NCBI GenBank assembly: GCA_963966275.1
Contig: CAWZYQ010000028.1
Location: 1-33,356, forward strand
Length of the DNA stretch: 33,356 nucleotides
Source of the DNA: UBA10427 sp003500135
Lineage (GTDB): Bacteria > Bacteroidota > Bacteroidia > Cytophagales > Cyclobacteriaceae
Direction of reading: 5' to 3'
A model generated the notes under the pieces. The model saw nothing but the letters and a program-made list of their open reading frames with translations, was not told the DNA's origin and did not search any database. Position numbers and translations under genes: made by a program. Shown here piece after piece: positions 8,453 to 16,210 of the stretch; within the stretch, counting starts at the first letter, position 1; the number at the start of each line of letters is the position of its first letter.

Positions 8453-10273
8453 ATGAGCGAATCCAATCAATTATTTAATGATTTTGGCCCGGTTTCAAGA
8501 GCGGAATGGATTGATAAGGCCACTGTAGACCTTAAAGGAGCCGATTTTAACCGTAAACTGGTTTGGCGTACCTATGAAGGGTTTGAAGTACAACCTTTCT
8601 ATACTCCGGAAGACATGACCGGAACAGATAAACTGGCACAGTTGAGGGCCATATTTGCCCAGTCATCAAGGTCATGGGCCAACTATACGGAAATTCACAT
8701 TCAGGATGAAAAGAAAGCCAATGAAGAAGCGCTTTATGCTATGAAATATGGCGCTCAGGGTATTCTTTTCCATGCTGATATTCACAAGATAGATCTCAAT
8801 GTCCTGCTAAAGGGTATCGATATTAGAACCATACACGTTTCTTTCGCTTTGGAAGCGCCATCAGAAGCGCTGGTGGAACAGTATTTTAATTATGCTAATA
8901 AAGAAGGCGTTGACCTGAAAGAACTGAAAGGTTTTGTACAAGCCGATGTATTGGAAAGCTGGACTATCAGGGGCGTGGCGCCAGATTTTGACGAGCTTGC
9001 TCAAATGATCAAGCTAACTGCCCAGGCCCCCGACTTTAGAGGTTTGGCGGTACAGTCTGCCTCTTTTGTCGATGCCGGCTCCAATGTAAGCCAGGAACTG
9101 GCCTTTGCCTTTAATAAAATGGTTGAACTTTTTGACCGTTTGTCAGAAAAGGACATTGAAATTAAAGTTTTGGCTGGCGAACTTATTCCGGTACTGGCTA
9201 TCGGAGGTGATTACTTCTTTGAAATTGCCAAAATGCGTGCCTTCAGGTTATTGGCAGCCAGCATTTTGAAGGCTTATGGTGTAGATGCATCACAACTTAA
9301 GATAGTGTCCGTTAACTCATTGTGGTCTAAGTCGTTATACGATCCATATGTAAATATGCTTCGCAATACGACCGAAGGTATGGCTGCTGTAATGGGTGGT
9401 TGCGATGCCCTTCTGACCCGTTCACATGACTGCAGCTATCAGGAGCCTTCGAATTTCAGTAGAAGGATAGCCCTGAACGTGTCGAACCTTTTAAAAGAAG
9501 AAACTTACCTTGATAAGGTCGTAGACCCTGCCGCAGGATCATATTATATAGAGAACCTTACTTTATCATTGACCGATAAAGCACTGGAAATATTCAAGGA
9601 AATTGAAAGTAAAGGTGGTTTTGTAATAGCTTTTGAAAACAATACGATACAAGGTATGATTGCTGGGGTGAAAGCACAAAAAGAAAAGGACATTGCACAA
9701 CGTAAAAATGTGTTTGTCGGAATTAACCGATATCCAAACCTGAATGAAAAAGTTCCTTTTATCAAGCACGATGGCGCTGCTAAAGAGGTAAATGGTATAA
9801 AGTTACTCGTACCGCAGCGTGCTGCCCGTCTGTTTGAAGATTTGCGCCAGCGTACCCAGGAGTATTTCGAAAACACCGGTAAGCTTCCTAAGGTATACCT
9901 GGCTTGTTTCGGTAACCTGGCTATGCGAAAAGCAAGAGCAACATTTGCTGCCGACTTCTTTGGTACTGCCGGATTTGAAATGATGGGTGAGTTTTTCTTT
10001 GACAATATAGAAAATGCCGCTAGGGAAAGCGCAGCAAGTGACGCAGATATTGTAGTAATGTGTGGCGCCGATGATGATTATATTGAAAACGGAGAAGCTT
10101 TTGCCAAAACTTTCAAGGCCATAGCGAAAGATAAGCAACTTGTATTGGCGGGAAATCCTGCTGATATGGTTGAAAAACTGAAGGCAGCGGGTGTGGATGA
10201 ATTCATTCATGTAAGAACGAATGCCATTGAGGCTTTGAATGCCTTTCAGGAAAAACTTTTGACTACTGTTTAA
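8453..10273 (+). CDS. mutA: Methylmalonyl-CoA mutase small (beta) subunit
   Basis: 606 aa. The non-catalytic partner of the heterodimeric adenosylcobalamin-dependent mutase that interconverts succinyl-CoA and (R)-methylmalonyl-CoA. It keeps the TIM-barrel region (WRTYEGFEVQPFYTPEDM near the N-terminus; VDPAAGSYYIENLT near 357-370) and the flavodoxin-like C-terminal fold. The C-terminal domain reads CFGNLAMRKARATFAADFF where the large subunit has its cobalamin-binding DGHDRG, so it cannot bind B12, as expected for this subunit. It precedes mutB by 8 bp, which points to co-translation and 1:1 assembly. Confidence 0.95.
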   Translation: MSESNQLFNDFGPVSRAEWIDKATVDLKGADFNRKLVWRTYEGFEVQPFYTPEDMTGTDKLAQLRAIFAQSSRSWANYTEIHIQDEKKANEEALYAMKYGAQGILFHADIHKIDLNVLLKGIDIRTIHVSFALEAPSEALVEQYFNYANKEGVDLKELKGFVQADVLESWTIRGVAPDFDELAQMIKLTAQAPDFRGLAVQSASFVDAGSNVSQELAFAFNKMVELFDRLSEKDIEIKVLAGELIPVLAIGGDYFFEIAKMRAFRLLAASILKAYGVDASQLKIVSVNSLWSKSLYDPYVNMLRNTTEGMAAVMGGCDALLTRSHDCSYQEPSNFSRRIALNVSNLLKEETYLDKVVDPAAGSYYIENLTLSLTDKALEIFKEIESKGGFVIAFENNTIQGMIAGVKAQKEKDIAQRKNVFVGINRYPNLNEKVPFIKHDGAAKEVNGIKLLVPQRAARLFEDLRQRTQEYFENTGKLPKVYLACFGNLAMRKARATFAADFFGTAGFEMMGEFFFDNIENAARESAASDADIVVMCGADDDYIENGEAFAKTFKAIAKDKQLVLAGNPADMVEKLKAAGVDEFIHVRTNAIEALNAFQEKLLTTV

Positions 10274-10281
10274 AAAACTAA

Positions 10282-12417
10282 ATGATTATGAGACCAGATT
10301 TTTCAAATATAAATACAGAAAACATAATCGGGGAAGCAGCGAAGCAACAAGTGAATGGCCATGGCAGTTGGGAAACTGCGGAAAAAATCGAAGTGAAGCC
10401 TTCATTCAGCGCTGATGACCTCAAAGATGCCGAACACCTGTCATTCGCGGCAGGATTACCGCCATTTTTGCGAGGCCCCTACTCCACTATGTATGTTACC
10501 CGTCCATGGACGATCAGGCAATATGCGGGATTTTCCACTGCGGAAGAGTCAAATGCATTTTATCGAAGAAACCTGGCAGCCGGTCAAAAGGGACTTTCCG
10601 TTGCCTTTGACCTTGCCACACACCGTGGATACGACTCCGATCATCCACGTGTAGTGGGCGATGTAGGTAAAGCCGGTGTGGCGATCGACTCAATACTTGA
10701 TATGAAAGTATTGTTCGATCAGATCCCACTCGATAAAATGTCAGTATCTATGACCATGAACGGTGCAGTAATACCGGTAATGGCCTTTTATATTGTTGCG
10801 GCTGAAGAGCAGGGCGTTTCGATGGATAAATTGAGTGGGACCATTCAAAACGATATCCTGAAGGAATTTATGGTGCGTAACACCTACATTTATCCACCTA
10901 AGCCGTCGATGCGAATTATTGGTGATATATTTAAGTTCACCAGCCAAAACATGCCGAGGTTCAACTCAATCTCCATTTCGGGCTACCACATGCAGGAAGC
11001 CGGTGCGACTGCAGATATTGAGTTGGCCTATACACTTGCCGATGGCCTGGAATACATCCATACGGGAATTGAAGCAGGACTGGACATCGATGCATTCGCT
11101 CCCCGCCTGTCATTTTTCTGGGCGATTGGTATGAACCACTTCATGGAAATTGCCAAAATGCGGGCAGGAAGAATGCTTTGGGCGAAAATAGTCAAACAAT
11201 TCGATCCTAAGAACCCTAAATCAATGGCCCTTCGCACGCACTCGCAAACTTCCGGTTGGAGTTTAAGTGAGCAGGACCCATACAACAATGTGGCTCGTAC
11301 CTGTATCGAAGCGATGGCATCAGCAAGTGGGCACACGCAGTCACTGCATACTAATGCGCTGGATGAGGCAATAGCGCTTCCTACGGATTTCTCAGCGCGT
11401 ATCGCTCGAAATACGCAGTTATACCTGCAGGATGAAACCAATATGACGCGCGTGGTAGACCCATGGGCAGGATCTTATTACGTGGAGTACCTGACCAAGG
11501 AATTAGCTAAAAATGCCTGGTCGCTCATTCAGGAAGTGGAAGAATTGGGTGGTATGGCGAAAGCGATAGAAACTGGCCTTCCTAAAATGCGCATTGAAGA
11601 AGCGGCAGCTCGTAAGCAAGCCCGTATTGATTCAGGCAAGGATATCCTTGTAGGCGTCAATAAATTCACTACTGATGAGGCCACTGATATTGAAGTGCTT
11701 GATGTTGACAACACTGCTGTTCGAAATTCTCAAATTGAGCGATTGAACAAACTTAAAGCAGATCGTGACAATGATGCCGTACAGAAAGCGCTTGGAGCGC
11801 TATCCGATGCGGCAGGCAATGGCATTGGCAACCTGCTGGAGCTGGCTGTGGATGCAGCGCGTAAAAGAGCTACATTGGGAGAAATTTCTGATGCAATGGA
11901 AAAACATTTCGGAAGACATAAAGCGGTCGTCAAGACCATATCCGGTGTATATAGCAGTGAATCTGCTGACGATACCGACTTTAAAGAAGTACGCGCCCTT
12001 ACCGATCAGTTTGCAGAAACTGAAGGTCGCCGGCCGAGAATCATGATCGCTAAAATGGGCCAGGATGGTCACGACCGTGGAGCTAAAGTGGTTGCCACCT
12101 CATACGCCGATATGGGCTTCGATGTGGATATGGGGCCTCTTTTCCAGACTCCTGAGGAAGTTGCCAGGCAGGCTGCTGAAAATGATGTGGATATTGTAGG
12201 TGCGTCTTCACTGGCTGCCGGGCATAAAACACTTATTCCGCAGTTGATCGACGAGTTGAAAAAACTCGGACGTGAAGACATCATGGTCATTGCAGGTGGG
12301 GTTATCCCACAACAAGACTATGACTACCTGTATGAAAAAGGGGTCACCTTCGTTTTCGGGCCAGGCTCAAAAATCCCGAAATGCGGAAAAATGATGCTCG
12401 AAAAACTGATGGAATGA
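10282..12417 (+). CDS. mutB: Methylmalonyl-CoA mutase large (alpha) subunit
   Basis: 711 aa, full length. The catalytic subunit. The N-terminal TIM barrel has the substrate-tunnel segment PPFLRGPYSTMYVTRPWTIR and SISGYHMQEAGAT, where His236 matches the active-site histidine (His244 in Propionibacterium). The C-terminal cobalamin domain carries MGQDGHDRGAKVVATSYADM; the Asp595-x-His597-x-x-Gly600 motif supplies the lower axial histidine. VGASSLAAGHK and VIAGGVIPQQDY complete the B12 fold. Two ATGs stand at the start (10282 and 10288); the first is used. It is the last gene of the operon and is followed after about 40 bp by an intrinsic terminator. Confidence 0.97.
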   Translation: MIMRPDFSNINTENIIGEAAKQQVNGHGSWETAEKIEVKPSFSADDLKDAEHLSFAAGLPPFLRGPYSTMYVTRPWTIRQYAGFSTAEESNAFYRRNLAAGQKGLSVAFDLATHRGYDSDHPRVVGDVGKAGVAIDSILDMKVLFDQIPLDKMSVSMTMNGAVIPVMAFYIVAAEEQGVSMDKLSGTIQNDILKEFMVRNTYIYPPKPSMRIIGDIFKFTSQNMPRFNSISISGYHMQEAGATADIELAYTLADGLEYIHTGIEAGLDIDAFAPRLSFFWAIGMNHFMEIAKMRAGRMLWAKIVKQFDPKNPKSMALRTHSQTSGWSLSEQDPYNNVARTCIEAMASASGHTQSLHTNALDEAIALPTDFSARIARNTQLYLQDETNMTRVVDPWAGSYYVEYLTKELAKNAWSLIQEVEELGGMAKAIETGLPKMRIEEAAARKQARIDSGKDILVGVNKFTTDEATDIEVLDVDNTAVRNSQIERLNKLKADRDNDAVQKALGALSDAAGNGIGNLLELAVDAARKRATLGEISDAMEKHFGRHKAVVKTISGVYSSESADDTDFKEVRALTDQFAETEGRRPRIMIAKMGQDGHDRGAKVVATSYADMGFDVDMGPLFQTPEEVARQAAENDVDIVGASSLAAGHKTLIPQLIDELKKLGREDIMVIAGGVIPQQDYDYLYEKGVTFVFGPGSKIPKCGKMMLEKLME

Positions 12418-12454
12418 CTTAAAGTTTGAGGTTTTCATAATTGAATGTAAAGGC

Positions 12455-12484
12455 CCCGGTAAATTTTACCGGGTCTTTTTTTTT
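12455..12484 (+). terminator. Intrinsic terminator of the methylmalonyl-CoA operon
   Basis: CCCGGTA and TACCGGG form a GC-containing stem (12455-12473; up to 9 pairs can be drawn around the central AT) followed by TC and a run of nine T. It lies 38 bp after the mutB stop. This is the clearest rho-independent terminator in the window and marks the operon end. Confidence 0.9.
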
Positions 12485-12643
12485 GAAAAACTTCATTTCA
12501 TAGCATAAAATAATTAGTATTCGGGTTTCAGTAAGTTTTATATTAAACAGAATAAAGTCATTTTGCTTTGTTCTTGCAATAAAACTTCGGTAATTAAGCG
12601 ATATTATTAGCCATTAACCTGAATTATTTACAAAGAATTTAAG

Positions 12644-13546
12644 ATGGAGAAGGAAGTACTGACGTATGAAAAAGTAATGGATATGGGATTGCCGAATATC
12701 ATAGTATATGCTGCGCCCGTCATGATAGGTCTCGTATTACTGGAATGGGGCATTAGCTTTTATCAGAATAGAAAATTTTACGATGAAAAGGATACGCTGG
12801 CAGCTACTGTGGTCGGACTGGTAAATGTAGCTTTAGGAGCTGCATTGAAAGTTTTCACCTTCGGTCTGGCAATCTATTGTTATAATCTTGTTCCCTGGAA
12901 AATCCCCCATACCTGGTGGGCCTACGTGCTTTGTCTGATTTGGATTGACTTTTGGCGATATTGGGCGCACCGGATCGGGCACGAGAGCCGTTTTTGGTGG
13001 GCTACGCACATTACACACCATTCTTCCAAGCATTATAACCTGTCAGTATCATTCCGTCTGGGCTGGACACAATACATCAAAGTGATCTTTTTTGTGCCGG
13101 TTATGCTCACCGGTTTTGATCCTGCCGTTTTCTTTATTTGCCATCAGATAGAAGTGTTGTATCAATTTTGGATCCATACTGAGTACATTAAAAAGCTACC
13201 AAAACCTATAGAATATCTTTTCACCACTCCTTCGCACCACAGAGTTCATCACGCGACGAACCCGAAATATATAGATAAGAATTACGGTTCTACATTTATT
13301 ATTTGGGATCGTATGTTTGGAACCTTCCAGCCGGAAGAAGAACGCCCGGATTATGGCATTACCACAAAAGTGGAAAGGCCATATAATCCCGTATATCTGG
13401 TATTTCACGAATGGGTAGCCATATTTAAAGACATGGCAAAAGCTAAAAATTTTAAGGAAGCCATGTTGATCATGTTCGCTTACCCCGGTAAATACAAGCC
13501 AACGGGTAAGAAGGTGCCGACGGTGGATAAAGTAGGTTCGGGTTAA
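12644..13546 (+). CDS. Sterol desaturase / fatty acid hydroxylase family membrane protein
   Basis: 300 aa. A diiron membrane oxygenase that would hydroxylate or desaturate a lipid in the cytoplasmic membrane. The histidine clusters are HRIGH (109-113), HITHHSSKH (122-130), a lone His near 167 and HHRVHH (198-203), followed by NYGSTFIIWDRMFGTF, the usual C-terminal block. Hydrophobic helices lie at about 20-36, 52-80 and 92-104, with another region at 136-170. Bacteroidota homologues are often annotated simply as sterol desaturase family; the substrate could be a fatty acid, hopanoid, ornithine lipid or carotenoid. It has a 226-bp upstream gap after the mutB terminator, so it has its own promoter. 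Its stop codon overlaps that of the convergent cls gene. Confidence 0.9.
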   Translation: MEKEVLTYEKVMDMGLPNIIVYAAPVMIGLVLLEWGISFYQNRKFYDEKDTLAATVVGLVNVALGAALKVFTFGLAIYCYNLVPWKIPHTWWAYVLCLIWIDFWRYWAHRIGHESRFWWATHITHHSSKHYNLSVSFRLGWTQYIKVIFFVPVMLTGFDPAVFFICHQIEVLYQFWIHTEYIKKLPKPIEYLFTTPSHHRVHHATNPKYIDKNYGSTFIIWDRMFGTFQPEEERPDYGITTKVERPYNPVYLVFHEWVAIFKDMAKAKNFKEAMLIMFAYPGKYKPTGKKVPTVDKVGSG

Positions 13547-15000
13547 AGGAGCGGGGCAACAATACGTGCCACAGAACCGAGTAACTTTTGTTTAAGAGGC
13601 CTTTTTCGCCAGGTTTTTCTGTCAAGTTTTTCAGAATATGCCAGGTCTTCCATAAACTGGTTTCTTACTCTCGTTGCTACTTTTTCATTGTACATGAAAG
13701 CATTTACTTCAGCATTGTATTCAAAGCTTCTGTAATCCATATTGGCCGTTCCCAGGCTTACAAGTATATTGTCCACCACAATTACTTTGGCGTGGATCAT
13801 ACCCCTTTCGTATAAGTGAACCTCTATGTCATTGGCCAGCATTTCATCTATATAAGTTTTAGAGGCGGCCTGTGCAAAAAGGGTGTCCGAATACTTTGGA
13901 AGAAGCAGTATAACCTTTACCCCGGACTTAGCCGTTGTTTTCAATGCTGTTAAAATGCTTTCCGGCGGTATAAAATAAGGTGTAGCGATCAATACTTCCT
14001 GTTTGGCAGCATTGATCACCTCGAAAAATGCTTCCATAATATTAGCATTATCTGAATCGGGTTCGCTATTGAGGATCATGCAATGGACATCACCTTCTTT
14101 CGATAAATTTTCCGGATAATAAACCCTTTCGGCGTGAATACTTTGACCACTTACAAAACTCCAGTTTAGCCAGAACAACGTCTGCAACACATATACTGCC
14201 GTACCATCAATCCTGCAATGGATGTCGTGCCAGTATAAATTGTTTTGCAGGCTGTTATCGTATCGGTCTGCGATGTTGATCCCTCCCAGAAAAGCGGCGC
14301 TACCATCTATAACTACAGTTTTACGATGATCCCTGAAGTTCACACGGTTGGCCAGACGGGTAAATATCACCGGGTTATATGGGAATATTTTTATCCCGGC
14401 GTCTTTCATTCTTGCAATATTTTCGTCAGGAAAGGAAGAGCTACCCAACGAGTCGTAAATAATACGAACTTCCACCCCACTTTTTACTTTTTCAATTAAT
14501 ATCTCTTCTATTTGAAGCCAAACCCTTCCCGTATCTATAATGTAATACTCCATATGTATGTGGTGCCTGGCGCTTTTCAGGGCTTGAATGAGAGCGGGGA
14601 ATTTCTCTTCCCCATTTATATAGATCTGGACGTTATTGTTTTCAGTAAGTGGTGAATTGGCATTCCGCCAGAATAAAAACGGTAGCCGCCACATTTCTTT
14701 CATGAGATCCAGGATTTTCTGCCGATCATTTATAAGGTGTTTTTTATAAACCTCCATCCATTCACTTATCAGCTTTTCATCACGAATGGCTTTTCGGGAG
14801 AACATTTTTTGTTTGCGCAGATTGACCCCAAAGAAAAAATAGATCAAAACGCCGATAATGGGTAAAAGAACTAGAATAAGCAGGTATGACTGCGTCTTTA
14901 GTGGGTTTTTGTTATCGAGTAAAACACGGAAAAACAAAATAATCACTAACAGATAATATACACCGATCAGGCTATTGATAATAATGGCAGAAGTATCCAT
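13543..15000 (-). CDS. cls: Cardiolipin synthase (phospholipase D superfamily)
   Basis: 485 aa, normal for bacterial ClsA-type enzymes. It condenses two phosphatidylglycerols into cardiolipin and glycerol at the inner membrane. Two N-terminal membrane helices (about 6-26 and 38-58) are followed by two PLD domains with complete HKD motifs: HRKTVVID (His225, Lys227, Asp232) and HAKVIVVD (His403, Lys405, Asp410). Each is followed by the expected GGxNI or GTANMDYRSFEYNAE block. The minus-strand stop TAA lies inside the TTAA that also holds the stop of the sterol desaturase gene. The 467 bp upstream of its start contain four 22-bp tandem repeats that are the best candidate for its control region. 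Confidence 0.95.
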   Translation of the reverse strand: MDTSAIIINSLIGVYYLLVIILFFRVLLDNKNPLKTQSYLLILVLLPIIGVLIYFFFGVNLRKQKMFSRKAIRDEKLISEWMEVYKKHLINDRQKILDLMKEMWRLPFLFWRNANSPLTENNNVQIYINGEEKFPALIQALKSARHHIHMEYYIIDTGRVWLQIEEILIEKVKSGVEVRIIYDSLGSSSFPDENIARMKDAGIKIFPYNPVIFTRLANRVNFRDHRKTVVIDGSAAFLGGINIADRYDNSLQNNLYWHDIHCRIDGTAVYVLQTLFWLNWSFVSGQSIHAERVYYPENLSKEGDVHCMILNSEPDSDNANIMEAFFEVINAAKQEVLIATPYFIPPESILTALKTTAKSGVKVILLLPKYSDTLFAQAASKTYIDEMLANDIEVHLYERGMIHAKVIVVDNILVSLGTANMDYRSFEYNAEVNAFMYNEKVATRVRNQFMEDLAYSEKLDRKTWRKRPLKQKLLGSVARIVAPLL

Positions 15001-15166
15001 TCTTTAGGTGGAAGTTGATTTTTCTAATATCCTATGTATCCTTATGAAAAACAATGGAGAAATGGAATAAATTCATAGCGGAATAATCATGAAACAGTTT
15101 ATATGATTCCATTATTTCAAGTTCCCCAGAAATGAATCAAAAAATATCTAAACATTTCTATAATAA

Positions 15167-15254
15167 AGTATTGACTTTGTAGTGGAAAAGTATAGGCATT
15201 TCGTTTATGAAGTACTTACTTTTTGGATGTAAAGTACTGACATTTTGAAAATGA
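15167..15254. repeat. Four tandem 22-bp repeats (AGTAYTGACwTTTtG core)
   Basis: Contiguous units begin at 15167, 15189, 15211 and 15233. They open AGTATTGACTTTG, AGTATAGGCATTT, AGTACTTACTTTT and AGTACTGACATTT and end in GAAA, ATGA, GTAA and ATGA. Pairwise identity by eye is about 15-16 of 22 for several pairs, with the first four bases AGTA, the C at position 9 and TT at 11-12 invariant. A weaker copy may precede them at 15145 (shared CATTTC). They lie 167-254 bp upstream of the cls start. A 22-bp period places every site on the same DNA face, as in multi-site operators. The remainder of the gene-free stretch 15001-15467 shows no ORF and no recognisable promoter. Confidence 0.65.
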
Positions 15255-15430
15255 AATAAATATACTGCAAATTATGGTTAGCGCGGCAGATAATAGTTGA
15301 TTTTGAAAGTCAAAAAGACCTTATTAACACTTCGCATACATAATTAGCACAGTGAAGGAAGGGAGTTTTATTTCGGTTAAATGACCTAATAAGTATAGAT
15401 CATTAACATACCAAACTTAAGCCCGGAAAG

Positions 15431-15462
15431 ACAAAAATAAAGAGGCATTTTTCAATGCCTCT
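15431..15462 (-). terminator. Intrinsic terminator of the 88-aa gene
   Basis: AGAGGCATT (15441-15449) and AATGCCTCT (15454-15462) are perfect 9-bp arms around a 4-base loop. On the minus strand the stem is followed by TTATTTTTGT, a T-rich tail, starting 5 bp after the stop codon of the minus-strand gene. It is oriented to end that gene and to insulate it from cls further along the same strand. Confidence 0.8.
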
Positions 15463-15467
15463 GTATT

Positions 15468-15734
15468 TTAGCGAATGTACAACTTGTTTTCAATCTTTTC
15501 GAAAAGCCCGCTGTCGAACTCCTGCAGTTGGTGGGCCGGCATACGAACCGTCATGTCTTCGTAATTGATTTCATAAAACCTATCTCCGAAATCGCTAAAC
15601 ATCATTCGGCGATGGTTTTCTTTAAGCTTCTCAAGAGCGAGAAGGTCTCCCTTCTCCAGCTCTTCCTGGTACATTACGGCACTTCGTGTCGAAATATACT
15701 CTGCCTGTTCATCTGATAAATGTATTGTAATCAT
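15468..15734 (-). CDS. Small hypothetical protein
   Basis: 88 aa, not recognised. The protein is acidic and hydrophilic, with a helix-prone N-terminal half (LSDEQAEYISTRSAVMYQEE, ending near LEKLKENHRRMMF) and no signal peptide or membrane segment. There is no cysteine or evident metal site. It is a real gene by context: it has its own matching Bacteroidota promoter 44-90 bp upstream and a good intrinsic terminator immediately downstream, so it is a monocistronic unit. Function unknown. Confidence 0.75.
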   Translation of the reverse strand: MITIHLSDEQAEYISTRSAVMYQEELEKGDLLALEKLKENHRRMMFSDFGDRFYEINYEDMTVRMPAHQLQEFDSGLFEKIENKLYIR

Positions 15735-15774
15735 ATTGAGGTCTACTTCTTTAGTTCTAATTATGGTTCATAAT

Positions 15775-15813
15775 TTAATATTTGCAAAAATATTAATAAA
15801 TTTAGAAATCCAA
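15775..15813 (-). promoter_or_regulatory. Bacteroidota-type promoter and overlapping palindrome for the 88-aa gene
   Basis: On the minus strand, TATTTTTG (plus 15785-15792) matches the -7 consensus TAnnTTTG exactly. A TTG (plus 15811-15813) lies 18 bp upstream as the -33 element. Transcription would start near 15778, about 44 nt before the ATG at 15734. TTAATATTT-gcaa-AAATATTAA, a perfect 22-bp palindrome at 15775-15796, covers the -7 element and start point, so a repressor site is possible; an AT-rich chance palindrome is the alternative. Confidence 0.5.
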
Positions 15814-15886
15814 TCCTATATTCGTTAATAAATTGTAAATTTCTTATGAATTTAAAAATATCGCAATAAATATAACGTATATCAAA

Positions 15887-15961
15887 CGAAAGGGTTGCCA
15901 TGTGGAAAAACTACCACATTTTTGACCCGTTTTCCACGTCGTAAACTTCCGAAACCCTTCG
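15887..15961 (+). promoter_or_regulatory. Palindrome-rich leader upstream of the small membrane protein-mgtC pair
   Basis: CGAAAGGGTT (15887) can pair with AACCCTTCG (15953-15961), and inside it ATGTGGAAAA (15900-15909) can pair with TTTTCCACGT (15930-15939). A competing small hairpin TGTGG...CCACA (15901-15918) uses the same left arm. This is the geometry of a switchable RNA structure, or of a compound operator. A perfect TATAAT stands at 15998-16003 and the ATG at 16025. If that box is the promoter, the palindromes lie upstream of transcription and would be DNA sites; if transcription starts earlier, they are in the leader. Confidence 0.4.
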
Positions 15962-16024
15962 AACACGCTGTAACGAAAAAGGCCTGTTTTTTGTTGTTAT
16001 AATAAGTGGATCAACAAAATACCC

Positions 16025-16210
16025 ATGTTTGAATTAACATCTATATTAACCGTAGGAGGCGTAATAACGCTGATTTTGACCTTTGTTGTTTTTGGCTATC
16101 TATTATGGTGGGTAGCACATAAAATTAACAGAAAAAACAAAGGCGCCTATAAAAAAAGGGCGAAAGAGTTTCGTTCGTCCAAAACCGTAGACTCAGGTTC
16201 AAATGCTTGA
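16025..16210 (+). CDS. Small single-span membrane protein
   Basis: 61 aa. One membrane helix at about residues 9-31, then a strongly basic tail (HKINRKNKGAYKKRAKEFR) that would face the cytoplasm by the positive-inside rule. No known family was recognised. Its last 8 bases overlap the start of the MgtC-type gene (ATG at 16203 lies within AATGCTTGA), implying translational coupling. Small basic membrane peptides next to mgtC genes elsewhere act as regulators of MgtC stability; whether this one does is speculation. Confidence 0.7.
   Translation: MFELTSILTVGGVITLILTFVVFGYLLWWVAHKINRKNKGAYKKRAKEFRSSKTVDSGSNA

Noticed and set aside
9544..10210. Long antisense frames within mutA, mutB and other operon genes
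   Set aside because: They lie entirely inside well-supported genes with conserved products, lack any family signature and follow from codon structure.
15171..15196. Sigma-70-like TTGACT and TATAGG inside the 22-bp repeats
   Set aside because: The spacing is 14 bp, too short; the strand is opposite to cls; and Bacteroidota use a different promoter consensus. The similarity follows from the repeat sequence.
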